NCBI GenBank assembly: GCA_031002005.1
Contig: CM061921.1
Span: forward strand, 176,460,935 to 176,524,934
Origin: Vandiemenella viatica
Lineage: Eukaryota; Arthropoda; Insecta; Orthoptera; Morabidae
DNA: 64,000 nucleotides
Direction: 5' to 3'
The translations under genes were made by a program, and so were the position numbers. Shown here piece by piece: positions 1 to 10,974 of this stretch; the stretch's first letter is position 1, and each line of letters starts with the position of its first letter. The notes below the pieces were generated by a model. The model was not told where the DNA came from and searched no databases. It saw only the letters and a list, made by a program, of their open reading frames with translations.

Positions 1-404
1 CTCACAATTTGGTCTTCAGAAGTCACAGAAATTGATATCTGACTCAGATTCAAGTGAGACTGACGGCAACTTTATGGATTTAGAAAAGCTACTAGCCTAA
101 TTTGATCCAATATTGTGACTTTACCTAAAACAACAAACAGAAAAGACGATTAATGGCCAAATCAGAAAAAAAAAATTCAAAATGAGCGTTTGTAATCAAT
201 GGAAAGTCACGTGAAGACTCAAATTTTAGACAAAATAATAAAAAATAAACATTACTCGATAATTCTTGATTGTACTCGTGACACTTCCCGTGCTGAGCAA
301 CTGCAAAAATTATTATAAGATTAAATTATATAATCATAGAGCTATAACAGCTGGGTATATCATTGCAAAACAGAAAAGTGTGGTGTCCAGAAACGTATTT
401 TTTT

Positions 405-565
405 AAAATTAATCCGCTTGCTTACTTTTTACCTGCAATCCGAAGGACTCTGGTTCGAATCCCCGGGCATCCAGATTTGGGTTTTCCATGGTTTGCCCAA
501 ATCATTCCAGGCGAATGCCGGAATACTTCCTACAAAAGGCCAAAACCAAAATAAAAAATACCTGG
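405..565 (+). mobile_element. SINE A copy (tRNA-derived), inside the hAT element
   Basis: A pol III B box GGTTCGAATCC sits at 452-462, followed by the SINE A body (CATCCAGATTTGGGTTTTCC, then a segment ending AAAGGCC). The same body recurs about ten times in the window on both strands, which identifies the family. The copy splits the hAT transposase reading. Its head is degraded and the conserved 3' tail seen in other copies is not clear here. Confidence 0.8.
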
Positions 566-982
566 AATCTCATCCTAGGAGATGCAGGATGGTCTTGCGT
601 TCATGCAAAATCTTATTCTGGTATGCTACAAAGGCTCGAGTCAGACTATTCTAAAAGCACATGTAAATCCCTTATCGTTAAAATTAACCACTTTCCGAAA
701 CTAGATGGGAATGAAGGGTAGAATCGGTGAAGGCCTTTAAATACCAACCAAGCGATATATGTGATACTTTCAGGGATTTAGCAGAATACAGTATACAACA
801 AACTGTCACTTAGCTAGTGAATACCACTCTATACAAAAGGAAATAACTACCTACGAATTTATAGTTGCTCTCATCGTATGGTATGACATTCTTACAAAAA
901 TAAATATTATAAGTAGAATATATAGCAGAGCGAAAAAATGCACCTAGATGCGACTATATAACACCTAGGCGCATTTACACAT

Positions 983-1094
983 TGACTTTATAATTGATAT
1001 AAATTCTTCGCGGATTACATTTTCAGCAGACCCGCGAAGAATTTATATCAAAGATACCCCGGGAAAGACTTATCTCTCATATGACTTTATAATT
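983..1094. repeat. Small hairpin insertion flanked by 13-bp direct repeats
   Basis: The 13-bp sequence TGACTTTATAATT occurs at 983-995 and again at 1082-1094. Between them lies an 86-bp insert with a perfect inverted repeat: arms 994-1013 and 1032-1051 (20 bp, counting two bases of the flanking repeat), loop 18 nt, then a 30-nt tail containing CCCCGGG. The hAT reading frame is interrupted here and resumes after the second repeat, so this looks like a later insertion with a target duplication. Immediately upstream, 934-976 forms a second, imperfect hairpin with arms resembling AAATGCACCTAG. Family unknown. Confidence 0.6.
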
Positions 1095-1997
1095 ACCTCG
1101 AAAATGGTTTCCAATTATCCATGGTAACAGCCAGAGAAATAGCGTAGGAAAGTAATATCGACAGAAAGTTTAAAGTCGTGAAAAGGAGACGCAAAAGAAT
1201 GAATTTTGATTATAAAGGGGACGATGAAGCTCTTGAATTACCTGCAGAAGAGATTTTCAAAATAAACTATTTTTATATCATTTTCGACAATGTATGCGCA
1301 AATTGCCAACCTAGATTTGACACACCTGAACATCCTAAGATCACATTTGTTTCATGTGTAACACAAAAATATTAAAGGAAACCAGTGATTGTGAAGCAAT
1401 GTAGCGACTTGCAAATATCTCTAACAGTAGGAGAAACATCTGGTATTGATGGACAAGAATTGTATGAAGAACTGAATATGTTTATCCATGTGTATAAAGG
1501 AAACGACGACATTATCTTTGTTCTGAAATATGTAACAGAATAAATTTAACTGAAGTGTACACCACTACCGATGTAGTCCTGAGAATTATTGTCACTATAC
1601 TTCTGACAGTTGTGCTTGCTGAAAGAAGATTTTATGAGGTTAAAAATTATTGAAACAAATTTCAAGCATATCGGCTTTCAGCCCTTGCTACTCCTTCATC
1701 TGAAAATGACGTAGCTTATTCGTCAGATTATTATGCTTTAATTAGAGATTTTAGTCTTAGAAAAAGCCCCAAATATCACTTTTATCTTTTAAGGCATTTA
1801 TATAACTTATCAATAATAATTTATCGTCTTAACGTTTGTTAACTTTTATAAATCTTCAAATATATTATTTTAAAACTCAAAATTTATTTATTTATAACTC
1901 GCATTTCTCGTCAATTATCTACCTTCGTTTCATATAGGCTACTTTGCACAAAGGATAAGGGCCTCTCAAATATCTGCCGCCCGGAGCCGCCGCTGTT

Positions 1998-3071
1998 GGT
2001 GGATATTCTTAACACTTGCAGCATTTTAAGATTACTATTAAGACATTATTTTGACAAAGTTGTAAAACGCTTCTCTCAGTTAATTTCATGATCGTCGACT
2101 AGGTTAACTTGAAACTAACAGCAGCCTTATGGTACAGCAGATGTTAATGCTATCTGAGGAGTGTGAACTACAGACGTACAGTCGATTCTAAACTGGAGTT
2201 TTACTATGCGCTCTGTCTGTGCTTTGTAACATGCCTCACCCTGGCTCCCTCCCTCAGCGAATTCCCACTTTTAATAGTGAAAATAAATTTTGTTAAAATT
2301 TAGCCAGAACTCTCACAGACTATTGCTTAAATAAGTTAAATGAGTGTTTAACATTTTCTAGTAAAAAAAAATTCCAAATATTTTTATTAAGTTTCCTTGT
2401 TCCTGCCCCACCCTGAAGCTAATCCCATTTACGTCCTTGTTTTGTAATCTATTTTCCAATAGCTGGATGTTCTTTGGACAATTGTACCCCTCCTCCCCCC
2501 CCCCCCCAACGTTTTTAAAAATATGAGTTCTTCACCTGTTACAAAAATTTCACCCCATTACCGTTTTAATCATAAATTGATATTGTGTTTCAACGTAAAC
2601 ATTTTCAGCAAGAAACAGCACACTACATTTCTCAATTATAAGTTTCAAAATTTACTGCCTCGATATTCAAGATCTTCCATCAATATTAGAGATACTGAAG
2701 TGCTAAAGTCAAACATTATAACCAGCATAACTTTTTCTCGTCTGAAGTACGATTCCCATGTTCTGAAAGTTAGTTGCATCATTTAGCTGCCGCCAGATTT
2801 AAACCTCATTTCAGTTCCTGCTGAATTAGTAACCACTTCAAACAGTAATTACTAAATATTTTCTAACATCACATGTTTCTGAACACATTTGAAAATATTC
2901 ACAATTAAAAACAATAAACTATGATTCTGCGTTTTTCATTCTACCTTCAGCTTAATTAGTAAGTATGGAGGTGAAAACTTTTGCTTTTGAATTATGTGTC
3001 TTTTCACACTATTGAAGAAGGAAATAATAAAAGAGCGGACATCACCTAGAGATGAAATTTCAGCAATTAGC
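1998..3071. other. Unassigned AT-rich stretch
   Basis: I see no coding pattern, RNA gene or recognisable repeat. It contains a poly-C run near 2493-2509. The reading frame at 2523-2786 has no family features and is probably chance. Confidence 0.5.
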
Positions 3072-3250
3072 CTCTTTTTTTGACACCTCGTCGAGGTCAT
3101 TTAAGGCAGAAAAGTTCTGGAGGCAAGGAATGGGAACCATCACGACATTCACCTTGGAAACGATTGATATCCAAATCTGGATGGCCGGACGAGGTTTCAG
3201 TCCCGAATGCTAGGCCAGATCCTTACCGCTCGGCCACCACGCTCGACACA
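3072..3250 (-). mobile_element. SINE A copy (degraded)
   Basis: Reverse-strand SINE A: the tRNA-like head lies at the right (ACCACGCTCG at 3235-3244) with a decayed B box near 3192-3202 (GGTTTCAGTCC as written on the plus strand). The body motif CCAAATCTGGATGGCCGGAC lies at 3171-3190. The tail side points left. Confidence 0.75.
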
Positions 3251-4990
3251 GCTTTCTCAATAGGCCATTTGACTATTTTTGTGAAATTGGTTACTGATGC
3301 ACGTTATTCACCCTATACTTTTCATTTTCAGACGAAAGTAGCTACGTGTTTTAAGTAAAATTCGACTTTAAAATTTAGAGTGTTTAAAAAGTCCGTCAAA
3401 ACGCTCCTTTTTAACATGATGCGGGCCAACGACACTCATGATGTCACATGCTAGCAAATTCATTCTCTGGATAATTAACGCCTTGTTTGTTTCTTAGAAC
3501 TGATGTATAAACTCTTATACTTATTGTATTATAAATGGTGTGTGGTACAACAATGTAAAACCGCAACTACAAAAACTACAACATAAGTATAAGTATTCCT
3601 AAATAGCTGAAATACGAAAAGCGTAGCTGCAACGTGCTCATAGAAACCCAGAGGTTATAGCGACTAATTGACATATCCTCTTCTGTGAAGATTATTTATA
3701 TTAATTTATAGTAGTAGGAAAATGTAGTACTAAAACAAAGTAATGAAATGTACACACATTCGACATTTACAAAAATGCTGAGAATGTGTCTGGCTTCAGT
3801 GTTCTGAGATTGTAAAAGTCGGGTGTGCAATACACGACACCACTTACAATTCATTTTAATATCAATAGCCACGTGATTCATGGTAGGTTGGCAGTAAACC
3901 AAGGGTCTTAGGTTCGATCCTTGGTTCGGTGCGAGTGTATATATATATATTTCCAGTATGCATTTTCTTTCAGTAAAATTTTCTGTTGCATATTAATTTT
4001 TGCGAAAATTTTCCAGAATATTATTTTATTTTTGTTTGAAAGCATCGCAATTTTTTGGATAAACTGATGAAGTATTCAAAACTGAAACTGTACGTTATTT
4101 GATACTGAACAAATGTTTTTCACTAACTGAAAATTACTTGTACATTAAAAGTAATACCCCTAAACGGATGCATATATGTCAGACTAGAAATTTTATGGTT
4201 ACATTAAAATTCTAACAAAATGGATTCAAATCGTTTATGGAGTGTTGCAAGACAAGCGTAAAATTTCTAAACGTGATGCGTATGCCACTAGATTTCGGAA
4301 ACAACATAAACTTAGCGAAAAACTATGGCAACGTTCCATTTACGGTATATATCACTAATTTGAGTATTTGGTTTGGCTAATACGCATCCACGTGTATGAG
4401 ATACAAGTCAAAGATAAAATCAGCACATACAATGTATGAGGAATTTGTATGAAATGCTACGAAATTTACTACATGTATGAGTATTTTGTATGTGGTAAAG
4501 TGCCGCAACTTGTCAAATATTCAAATACTGATACTAGTATCCAAGTGTGAACGTAGTTTTACATTACAGTTTTGGAATAAAAGACAGGGTTTATTATTTT
4601 CATATTAAGCCTAACCAATAAGGAGTCTATTTTCATTATGTTTCCACTGTGTGCTTCTACAATATTTATCTACATTTTGCATCCAATCGTGCAGCGTTTT
4701 TTATCACGTGAACAAAAGTAAGAAAAATGTAATTTTTATTTCGCTATTTTTTATTAAAAATAATCCACATTTCCTTCAAACTTAAAGAAAATAAATTCCT
4801 TAAGCATTAATTTACGCTTCTGACTACAATTTGTAATATTTTTTGATACTGTCAAAAAGCTTGAGTTTGGTTTCTGCCGACCCCTCTACAATATTTCAGT
4901 TTTCTTAGAATCGTCCGAGATGGTTGTTTCACTGCTTTTCAATATTTTTCATGTTACAAGAATTAATAAATTATTAACCATGAATATTTA
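3251..4990. other. Unassigned stretch with one tRNA-like B box
   Basis: AT-rich DNA without a credible gene. At about 3910-3925 the sequence GGTTCGATCCTTGG resembles a pol III B box and may be a remnant of a tRNA-derived SINE, followed by a short (TA) run near 3938-3950. No matching A box or second copy of this exact sequence was found in the window, so no SINE is called. Confidence 0.4.
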
Positions 4991-4999
4991 TCAGCCTCG

Positions 5000-5157
5000 T
5001 CTTTAGTACAGTGACCGCCACAACCTGGCATTTAATACTTTTTTTTACTATGATTATTATTAATACTTTATGTATATACATTATCCATGACATGTTTCAT
5101 ATCTAGGAGGTCCTTCCTCAGCAAGGATCTACGAAAAAAATTAATAAATAAATAAAT
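5000..5157 (+). mobile_element. LINE 3' end fragment with AATA-repeat tail
   Basis: The region ends in a short tandem (AATA)-type tail at about 5140-5157, preceded by CATATCTAGGAGGTCCTTCC. A 3' UTR stub followed by a short-unit tail is the usual mark of a 5'-truncated Jockey/CR1-group LINE. No coding part is present, so the family cannot be named. Confidence 0.4.
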
Positions 5158-5159
5158 GG

Positions 5160-5590
5160 TGAAATCTGTCTTATGTTACTGTCAAGTTCAGCTGAAAACT
5201 TAACACAATTGGCTTTGTGAAAATTTCAATATGGCAGTGGGGATGATATAATAATAGGAATCTGAAGGCTTCCTTCTAGAAGAACAAGGCGATGATGACT
5301 ATGTGGAAAAATTATTAGCACTTTATGGAACAGAGGTAAACTGTAGTCTTGATCATCACCTGAAACAAAATACAAGTCAGGACTGGTGTCAGAGTTCTAT
5401 CTTGATGGCCTGAAAGTGACTCGGATTGAAGAACAGGTGATTGTTTTGTGCATCTGAACAGTCAACAAGTTTTTCATCACACAGGTGAGGATTGATGATG
5501 GAGTCACGCAGTGGCGGCCGAAATAATTTGCTCAGGTAGTGGAAACACTGAATTTTTTCAATGGTTTACTCATCTTCATTGTTAAATGCA
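5160..5590. other. Unassigned stretch upstream of a LINE tail
   Basis: No recognisable coding motif. It may hold very decayed 5' sequence of the LINE that becomes readable at 5595. Confidence 0.35.
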
Positions 5591-5594
5591 GGAG

Positions 5595-6690
5595 TTTCGT
5601 GTATGCTGACGATCTTGCTCTGGTCTAACAGTGGAGAGCACTCTTACCAACGCTCTGGAAGATTTGTCAAGGTATTATAGCACGAACAAGCTTAAACCAA
5701 ATTCTACGAAGACACAAGTATGTGCTTTTCATTTAAGGAATAAAGAAGCAACTCGTAGGTTAAAGGTAACATGGTCGGGGGTCGAACTAGAACACTGTGA
5801 CACTCCAAAATATCTAGGAGTGACCCTTGATAGATCACTTACATTCAGGAAACATTGCATTAACTCCAAGCTGAAAGTTTCCAGTAGGAACAATCTCATA
5901 AGAAAACTGGCTGGATCGCAGTGGGGCAGCCAACCTGAAACAATTCGAACTTCTGCCTTAGCACTATGTTATTCGGCTGCAGAGTATGCCTGTCCTCTAT
6001 GGCACAGTTCAACCCATGCCAAACAAGTAGTCATTGCACTTAATGACACGTGCAGAATCATAACGGGCTGCTTAAAATCAACTCCAGTCGAATGTCTTCA
6101 CCGTCTTGTAGGAATAGCACCACCTTCTGATCGAAGGGAAATAGCAGTGAACAAGGAAAGGAGGACAGTGAACCATGAAAAATCTCATCCACTATGTGGG
6201 CATATCCCTCACAGGCTATGGCTTAAGTCCACGAAAAGTTTCCTAAGAATATCTCAGGAACTTGCAACGACAACTGAAGGAGCCACGTTACAACTATGGG
6301 AAGCTAAGGTTCCCCTTCCGCATGTCTGGGGAAGAGTGTCTGAATCTCTGCCACCTGGTTGACATGGAAGTCTTTGAATAGGCTGAGATCAGGAGTGGGC
6401 AGATGCAAAGTGAACTTAGCAAGATGGGGCTATGCTGAGATCAATGATATCAAGTGCGACTGCGGTGAAGACCAGACTGTCCAGCACATGCTCCAGTGTT
6501 GACCGTGTCCAGCATCCTGCTAGGCAGCTAACCTGTATGAGGTGCAGAAAATGCACTTGAAGTGGCCAAGTTCTGGTCCAATATAATTTGATGATTGTGA
6601 TTGTGTAACTGTATGTTTCTGATACGAAATAATAATAATAATCTTCATTGTTGAAGTGAAAGGTGCCTGGAAGAACAAATCAGAGTTGGC
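5595..6690 (+). pseudogene. LINE G: C-terminal reverse transcriptase remnant
   Basis: The RT catalytic motif YADD is encoded at 5602-5613, followed in that frame by a stop at 5626-5628. The frame from 5631 then reads 243 residues of RT thumb and C-terminal domain: KPNSTKTQVCAFHLR, KYLGVTLDRSLTF, ALALCYSAAEYACPLW and TCRIITGCLKSTPVECLHR are typical of a non-LTR retrotransposon RT end. After the stop at 6361 the reading goes on with LNRLRSGVGRCK and a CDCGEDQTVQHMLQC finger near 6450-6500, a cysteine/histidine motif common at the C-terminus of such elements. One frame change separates YADD from the rest. The N-terminal RT and endonuclease are missing, consistent with 5' truncation. The clade (Jockey/CR1 group) is uncertain. 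Confidence 0.8.
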
Positions 6691-6866
6691 CAAGAATCTC
6701 ATAACTTAAAAATCTGTAACGTGTCAAAGTCTCATTAGCTGCGTGTCCTGCCAGATTAAAGAAATGATTTTGAAATTAATCAATCATAAATGCTTTAAGA
6801 TTGACCAAAAAGTAAACAAACAATGAATGATTAGTCAAAAACGGAAGGGTTGACCTACAGGCAATA
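6691..6866. other. Short unassigned spacer
   Basis: Nothing recognised between the LINE G tail and the hAT MITE. Confidence 0.5.
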
Positions 6867-6874
6867 CTGGACTA

Positions 6875-7008
6875 TAGGGGCAGATCCAGGGGGGGGGTGG
6901 CTAGGGGGCTCAAGCTCCCCCCAAAAGTATCTAGGTCCACCCCCAACATTGTAATTTTCACTCAAGCCAAGTCCCCCCCCCCAAACCAAAATCCTGAATC
7001 CGCCCCTG
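6875..7008. mobile_element. hAT-type MITE, 134 bp, with 8-bp target duplication
   Basis: The 8-bp sequence CTGGACTA is duplicated exactly at 6867-6874 and 7009-7016. The enclosed 134 bp has inverted ends: TAGGGGCAGATCCAGG on the left and, reverse-complemented, CAGGGGCGGATTCAGG on the right. G-rich and C-rich runs lie inside. An 8-bp duplication and CAGGGGCGG-type ends are hallmarks of hAT elements. There is no coding capacity. Confidence 0.85.
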
Positions 7009-7016
7009 CTGGACTA

Positions 7017-7453
7017 CCCTGTAGGCATGACTAAGAAGTAGCCATGAGCCTCCGATTTTTAAAGGCCCCCAGAGTGTTAACTTTTTTCATTAAAGAAAAA
7101 TAATAAAAAATTAAATATAAACTTCCAAAATAAAACATTCAAAGTAATATGAAAAGCAAGAAAATTAAATTTTTTGGTAAAAGTAATTTTCAAAATATTG
7201 TAAATTGTAAAATTCGTTTGTTTAGTTGAATGAAAAATATAATCAATTCAGTTAGTCATGTACGAAATCTTTTCTTTTTACTCATAAAATAAGATAACTT
7301 TCTTAATCCGACGACAGTGGAACACCGTTTCCAACAATGGACCACATTTCGCTTGAGAGTCGTTTTCCGCTACGTGCATTCATAAATTTGAGTAATTCTT
7401 CTTCAAAGCAAGTAAGACATAGAAACAATATTGCCTCCTCGCATTAATAAAGT
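7017..7453. other. Unassigned AT-rich stretch
   Basis: No recognisable feature. Confidence 0.5.
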
Positions 7454-7461
7454 TTCTAGAC

Positions 7462-8133
7462 TAGTGTTTCTCAATTTTTTTTTCAATCAGAGTACCAGTT
7501 ATTTATCAAAAATAATGCTGCGGGCCACTAACTTATATCGGCCTATTATTTTATCTATGGGTATATAGACATAGTTTATAGTATCACTATAAGATAATAA
7601 ATTTAAATCCATGTTTTGAATACTACGAAAACACAGTTATGAAACTGGAAGTGAACTATTAAAAGTTAATTACGTGTTGGCCAAATTCTTAAAACTTACC
7701 AAACCCAATAAATAATAATGTTACTACAGATGGTGCTACACTATACAACCCACCTACAGGCACAGAAAAAGAAAAAGACGCTATACACTACACCTCTAAC
7801 TTTTGTTTACTTCACCACTCGTATGTTGCCAACCCTACAACGCACTGCAGTTCCTCACACCTATCCCAAGACACTGAGCATACAGTTATTTACTTAATCA
7901 CTAGACGAACGGCACTCTTTTTGATGCCCTCTGGAATTGAATAGACTATTGTAGAAACAATGCTGTTCTATCCTCTTCCTGGAAATGGCAGATTTTTGCC
8001 TGGCCATTGAAATATTCAAGGCTTGTTAAAAATGAGCTTGTAGCCTTATACGGTACGAATATGGTATCAAAATTTATGATATTCTGCCTGCGGACCGCCT
8101 GAACCATCTTCATGGGCCACAGGTTGAGAACTG
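7462..8133. mobile_element. hAT-type element remnant, 672 bp
   Basis: The left end reads TAGTGTTTCTCAA and the right end, reverse-complemented, CAGTTCTCAACCTGTGG. These match each other and the well-known CAGTG-TTCTCAA hAT terminus. The flanking 8-mers TTCTAGAC (7454-7461) and TTCTAAGG (8134-8141) share five leading bases and look like a decayed 8-bp duplication. No transposase could be read inside, so it is a deleted or non-autonomous copy. Confidence 0.7.
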
Positions 8134-8194
8134 TTCTAAGGCATGTTGCTGAATGTGGCAGTTTGCTGCTGCGCTATACTGACAGTGGTTTTTA

Positions 8195-8445
8195 TCATGA
8201 CATTCGGCAACTTAAGCCATACAGCCAGGTCAATGTGATCATGACTCTTGCAGTGTGTCAGTTTCTCCAATAAATTGTCTTCGCTTCTAACTGTGGACAC
8301 TGCATAACGGACATGACATTAACACACACACACACACACCCCTTAAACACCCAAGCCCTTGGTCGGACTCGTACCGGTGACCTTCGGCACTTGGAGCTAA
8401 CCTCTAGCCTCTACGCTACTGAGGCCGACACCGGCAGTGTTACTA
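8195..8445 (-). mobile_element. SINE B copy (tRNA-derived)
   Basis: On the reverse strand a tRNA-like head lies at 8345-8440 (on the plus strand: TCGGACTCGTACCGGTGACC, a B box with one change, then CTACGCTACTGAGGCCGA). Toward the left come a CA microsatellite (8325-8338) and a body ending near AAGCCATACAGCCAG. The same head and body recur at 32790-33026, which defines the family. Confidence 0.7.
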
Positions 8446-8815
8446 ACTTTTTCAAGCTCCATAACGTTCCAGAGGCCGCATGGGTACCAAACTTGTCACC
8501 AACCGCCACTAGCAAAGCGGTCCCCCCCACCCTAGTATTTTTCCGCTAAAACCCCAGAGCGCATGCACGATTTGTGACACCTCGCCTCTGTATTCACGAC
8601 AGCCAAATAGTCCACTGGTCTGGCCAACAGATGGTGTTCAATAGTTTCCCTAGCTTTCATTAGTTATGGTATATTAGAGAATGCCGCATTTATAAATATT
8701 TATTTCTCATTCACTACATTTATTTTTAATTTATTTATTCTTGATTTGTGGGTGGTGGTGACCTGTCTCAGTGTCTGGGGTCATGAATACAGGATGCGTA
8801 CCATAAAATTGGTCG
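8446..8815. other. Unassigned stretch
   Basis: No coding pattern or repeat recognised between SINE B and LINE A. Confidence 0.4.
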
Positions 8816-9324
8816 AAAGTAACTCCCAGTAAACTATATTCAGCTATAGTTCTTCTGAATGTAACTATCATTTATCAGATGTGTGAGTTTCTTGAACACA
8901 TAAACCATATCAATGTTGTTTCAAAGAAAATCAACAGGTGGTTTAATGCCAACAAACTAATACTTAATGTAGAAAAGACACAGTTACTTCAATTTGTTAC
9001 ATAAAAATAAAACAAAGGACAGCTATAATGTGATATCAGAAGGAAAAGCAATCAATGAAAGCAGTTTCACAACATTCCTGAGTGTATGTATAGATAACAA
9101 ATTGAACTGGAAACAGCATATTCAACAATTTCTTAAAAAACTGAATTCTGCAACATTTTCACTTAGGGCAATATCTAGAATATAGAAACCAGAAAGTTAT
9201 TATATTTTGCATATTTTCATTCCTTGCTCACTTATGGCATCTCATTCTGGGGAAACTCGTCACAAGCAAAAGTGTGCTATAAGAACTATTTGTGGAGCAA
9301 GCCCACAGACGTCGTGCAGAAATC

Positions 9325-10017
9325 TATTTATTGTATTGTATTGTATATTTATTGTATAAACTACAGAGAACATCTGTAGCATTACAAAGACAGTAAAAAT
9401 TGATACATCAATGCATTATAAATATTCCAAATTTATCTCATGTTAGCTGCTACCTCATAAAAATCTTCAATTTTATATAAACAATTATTAACAAGTAATT
9501 TTTTTATTACATTCCTAAACATTTTATTTGGAAGTAATCTTATTTTCATTGGTATGGCATTAAAAAGCTTGATGGATACATAGTAGAAAGTTTTTTGAGT
9601 GGAACTATACCCACACCTGAAGAAACCTATATTATTTCTATTTCTAGTACTGTAAGTATGATTCACACCTAACAATTCATATTTGTCATAGTTCTCCTTA
9701 ATATACATTAAGCACTGAAAGGTAAATATAGCTGGTAGAGTCATTATACCAAAATGAACAAGAATATTTTTACAGTGACTGTGAGAAGGAAGGTTACCAA
9801 TAATTCTCACTGCTTTTTTCTGAAGTCTGAATAACCTTAGAGCAGAGGACTGATGTGCCCACAGTATTGCCCCATATGATAAATGACTATGAATTTGAGC
9901 ATAATAGACCATTCACAATACATCTTTGCTCACCCTAGACCTCAGTCTTCTTAGCATATAGATCCCTTGGCACAATTTAGAAGCTGTTGCTTGTATATGC
10001 TTATTCCAACTTGGGTG
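9325..10017 (-). pseudogene. LINE B: 5'-truncated LINE inserted in LINE A
   Basis: On the minus strand, about 10017 down to 9433, an RT C-terminal region is readable: WNKHIQATASKLCQGIYMLR, then (after a stop) the 159-residue frame 9912-9433 with HSHLSYGAILW, RLFRLQKKAVRIIGNLP, HTYSTRNRNNIGFFRCGYSS and FNAIPMKIRLL. The order matches the end of a CR1/Jockey-group LINE. A TATTG/TGTAT-type simple tail lies at 9324-9352 on the plus strand, where the 3' end of a minus-strand insertion should be. LINE A coding sequence is found on both sides, so LINE B came later. Confidence 0.8.
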
Positions 10018-10598
10018 TACTAACAATGCCAGCACAGTATGTATACTCCGTACTATCACTTGTAGTGGAAAATCTTGAACACTTCAATCTTAATGCTGAC
10101 ATACATAGCCATAATATTAGGAATAAATATAATATTCACAAGGATTAAAAATCACTGTCAATTGTACAGAAAGGGTTAACATTTACTGGAGCTTCCTTAT
10201 TCAATGTCTTACCAACAGAAATTAAATGTTATCTACAAAAACCCAACTACTTTAAGTCCAAACTGAAAGAGTTTCTGCTTCAGAACCCATTTTACTCTGT
10301 GAAAGAATTTTCTTCTTGGAATTTGGTAACTAAGAATGACTGATAAAATAGTATATATGGTGTATGGAAGGGGAAGGTGACAAAGTTGTCCACAATTACT
10401 AAAATGATATATGGTTTTTCTTTCTGTTAAAACTTTTGACAAATGAAGTAATTACACTGTTTACAAAATTTCACTCATATATAGTAACTAATATGGGATA
10501 GCATGCACTCAAAAACTGCTGTGAAAAATTATAATACTAACAGCTTTTTAAGTAATTGACTGCTTATTAGTTGTTGGTAATATAATTTATATTGTTAA

Positions 10599-10903
10599 TA
10601 GGTGTGTGTACTGTTCCACATAAATAGCAACTAACATGATACGTATAATATGTAGTCGCAAATTACAGTGAAACTTATCATGGTAACTGATTGGTAAGAA
10701 AATAACTGGTTGTTAGATGCTGGTAACAAGTGTATACACTGTTCCACATAATAAGTATTAATTAACTCAGGATTGTATTTGTAGATTACAGGAGATATTG
10801 GTTATACTAATGGGTTGTAACTAACTTGTTGTCAATATATAATAATATTATCAATTATATAGCAATATTGACATTACTAATAAGTGTATGTACTGTTCCA
10901 CAT
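10599..10903 (+). repeat. Triplicated motif in the LINE A 3' UTR
   Basis: The motif GTGTRTRYACTGTTCCACAT occurs at 10599-10621, 10728-10749 and 10881-10903, about 129 and 153 bp apart, each preceded by related TAACTTGTTG/TTAGTTGTTGG sequence. This suggests a tandemly repeated 3' UTR unit, a possible feature of the active element rather than random decay. Confidence 0.65.
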
Positions 10904-10974
10904 CCCCGAGATTATTCTCACATGGGATCAAAGTGAACATATCTATCTATCTATCTACCCTTCAGAATCTTCTG

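Larger units (their letters stand above)
1..1997 (+). mobile_element. Decayed hAT transposon, transposase of the ZMYM/TTF-finger (DUF4371-like) group
   Basis: Pieces of one transposase can be read in order through many stops and frame changes. Around 64-305 comes a segment ending YSIILDCTRDTSRAEQ, typical of the catalytic-core start in this hAT group. Around 680-920 are a TRW-like stretch and EFIVALIVWYDILTKIN. At 923-958 QSEKMHLDATI is readable, and from 1130 VTAREIA followed by RRRKRMNFDYKGDDEA. Near 1560-1660 a hAT dimerisation-like tail reads TILLTVVLAERRF. The GC-rich stretch near 1960-1997 (ending GCCGCCGCTG) looks like the terminal region of such elements. A SINE and a hairpin insertion interrupt it. 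The 5' end lies outside the window. It is certainly non-functional. Group assignment rests on recognised motifs, not on a search. Confidence 0.75.
8820..10970 (+). pseudogene. LINE A copy 1: RT C-terminus and 3' UTR, split by LINE B
   Basis: From about 8920 the reading INRWFNANKLILN-EKTQL is the end of an RT domain. The frame 8994-9185 continues with FTTFLSVCIDNKLNWKQHIQ and LKKLNSATFSLRAISR. Past a stop come FHSLLTYGISFWG and RTICGASPQTSCRN up to 9320. LINE B then interrupts. LINE A resumes after about 10018, where HNIRNKYNIHKD and FNVLPTEIKCY-QKPNYFKSKLKE plus FLLQNPFYSVKEF (to 10320) form the usual C-terminal end of a CR1/Jockey-group LINE. A 3' UTR with a triplicated motif follows, ending in a (TCTA) tail at about 10938-10957. 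Frameshifts and stops make it inactive. RT palm and endonuclease are absent, consistent with 5' truncation. Confidence 0.8.

Noticed and set aside
3905..3930. A further SINE at the B-box-like GGTTCGATCC
   Set aside because: No A box, body, tail, duplication or second copy could be identified.
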